From NCBI GenBank assembly GCA_934089255.1, contig CAKOJI010000008.1:1-40956 (forward strand): DNA of 40,956 bases. Direction: 5' to 3'. The position numbers and the translations under genes were made by a program. Numbering within the stretch: the stretch's first letter is position 1; each line of letters starts with the position of its first letter. Below, in pieces: positions 40,110 through 40,956 of this stretch. This DNA comes from an uncultured Bacilli bacterium. GTDB taxonomy: Bacteria; Bacillota_I; Bacilli_A; RF39; UBA660. A model generated the notes under the pieces. The model was not told the origin of the DNA, ran no database searches, and saw only the letters and a list, made by a program, of their open reading frames with translations.

Positions 40110-40956
40110 ATGAAATACGACGTTATAGTAGTAGGTGGAGGACACGCTGGTTGCGAAGCAAGCCACGCTGCTGCAATGATGGGAGCAACAACAGCGTTAA
40201 TAACATCAAATATAAATAATATTGGAGATATGCCTTGTAACCCATCTATTGGTGGAACAGCAAAAGGAATTATAGTAAGAGATATAGATGCCTTAGGTGG
40301 ATTAATGGGAATAGTTGCAGATAAAAGCCATATTCAGATAAAAATGCTAAATAATGGTAAGGGACCTGCAGTAAGATCATTAAGAGCGCAAGCAGACAAA
40401 ATAACATACCCTAAAAATATGTTAAAAGCCTTAAAAAATACAACAAATTTAACAATAATCGAAGGAATGGTTGAAGATTTAATAACAGAAAATAATACTA
40501 TAAAAGGTATTGTATTAGAAGACGGAACTAAATATTTTTGTAAATCACTAGTTTTAACAACTGGAACTTATTTAAGAAGTAAAATACTTATAGGTGATAC
40601 TAACAAACTAGAAGGTCCACACGGTGAGAAAAGATCAAAGTTCTTAAGTACAAAATTAAAAGAATTAGGATTTGATATTTTAAGACTTAAAACAGGTACA
40701 CCACAAAGAATAGATAAAAACAGTGTAGATTTTAGTGTTTTAAAAGAAGAAACAGGTGACGACGAATATTGGACATTTAACTCAGAAAATGAAATATATT
40801 ATGATAAAGACAAACAAGAAAAATGTTATTTAGTTTACACTAATGAAAACACACATAATATAATAAAGAAAAATTTATCAAGAAGTGCAATGTATGGTGG
40901 ATACGCTGAAGGTATTGGACCTAGATATTGTCCAAGTATAGAAGATAATATAGTTA
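40110..40956 (+). CDS. mnmG: tRNA uridine-5-carboxymethylaminomethyl modification enzyme MnmG, partial
   Basis: The first 282 codons; the gene runs off the right edge. N-terminal FAD dinucleotide fold MKYDVIVVGGGHAGCEASHAAA, then MPCNPSIGGTAKGIIVRDIDALGG, KGPAVRSLRAQADK, LTTGTYLRSKI, GDTNKLEGPHGEKRS and LKTGTPQRI, all diagnostic. It starts eight bases after mnmE with AGGAAAAA upstream. In Bacillota rsmG and noc usually follow, which would supply the protein for the two Noc sites. Confidence 0.97.
   Translation, partial: MKYDVIVVGGGHAGCEASHAAAMMGATTALITSNINNIGDMPCNPSIGGTAKGIIVRDIDALGGLMGIVADKSHIQIKMLNNGKGPAVRSLRAQADKITYPKNMLKALKNTTNLTIIEGMVEDLITENNTIKGIVLEDGTKYFCKSLVLTTGTYLRSKILIGDTNKLEGPHGEKRSKFLSTKLKELGFDILRLKTGTPQRIDKNSVDFSVLKEETGDDEYWTFNSENEIYYDKDKQEKCYLVYTNENTHNIIKKNLSRSAMYGGYAEGIGPRYCPSIEDNIV

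Noticed and set aside
1..40956. CRISPR array, complete insertion sequence or prophage
   Set aside because: No regularly spaced direct repeats, no intact transposase and no phage structural genes were seen; the holin is alone and the recombinase is a remnant.
1..40956. Mycoplasma-type code with TGA as Trp
   Set aside because: Trp positions in conserved proteins use TGG, and several genes (e.g. pth, comK region, trmN6) end at TGA where the family ends.

Overview
The window is chromosomal DNA from a very AT-rich, low-GC Gram-positive bacterium of the Bacilli/Erysipelotrichia/Mollicutes side of the Bacillota. TGA is used as a stop, so the genetic code is standard. Evidence is the Bacillus-type gene order around dnaA, several sporulation-family genes (bofA, spoVT, yabG, yabP, a yabQ-like gene, spoVG, ricT), and exact matches to the Bacillota ParB (parS) and Noc binding sequences. 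No 16S rRNA gene is present, so a closer placement is inference.

Origin region (about 27-41 kb). Genes diverge at about 36.3-36.6 kb. To the right on the + strand run rpmH, rnpA, yidC, jag, mnmE and the start of mnmG. To the left on the - strand run dnaA, dnaN, a comK-family gene, recF, gyrB and gyrA. One perfect DnaA box lies in the dnaA-dnaN gap and several one-mismatch boxes lie on both sides of dnaA, so this is the likely oriC. Two perfect parS sites exactly 200 bp apart follow gyrA. Two perfect Noc sites lie inside dnaX and on the mnmE promoter. Next come a short SRP RNA gene and tadA.

Core operons (about 13-27 kb, all - strand). dnaX-ebfC-recR-bofA-holB-ricT-trmN6-pth-mfd form one tightly packed cluster. 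It is followed by spoVT, tatD, a 3D-domain protein, rsmA, yabG, spoVG and yabP-yabQ-divIC, then the tmRNA gene ssrA. This compresses the Bacillus subtilis dnaX-to-divIC segment and mixes replication, repair, translation and sporulation functions.

Accessory island (about 9.3-12.74 kb, just downstream of ssrA). It holds a serine-recombinase remnant, an intact ADP-ribosylglycohydrolase, two unknown small proteins and an HExxH metallopeptidase gene broken by two single-base frameshifts. A possible small RNA gene lies at its far end. It looks like a decaying mobile or conflict-related element.

Left part (1-9 kb). It holds the 5' end of htpG with a CIRCE-like operator on its promoter, a perR-rubrerythrin operon with a palindromic Per-box-like site, an MgtC/SapB protein, two PF06541-type membrane proteins, a lone holin-like gene, tRNA-Cys, and envelope or unknown proteins (large membrane protein, double LysM, PH-like, membrane-anchored thioredoxin).

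Almost all genes point away from the inferred origin, as expected for leading-strand coding. Functions are assigned from motifs and synteny read by eye. No database search or folding calculation was run.
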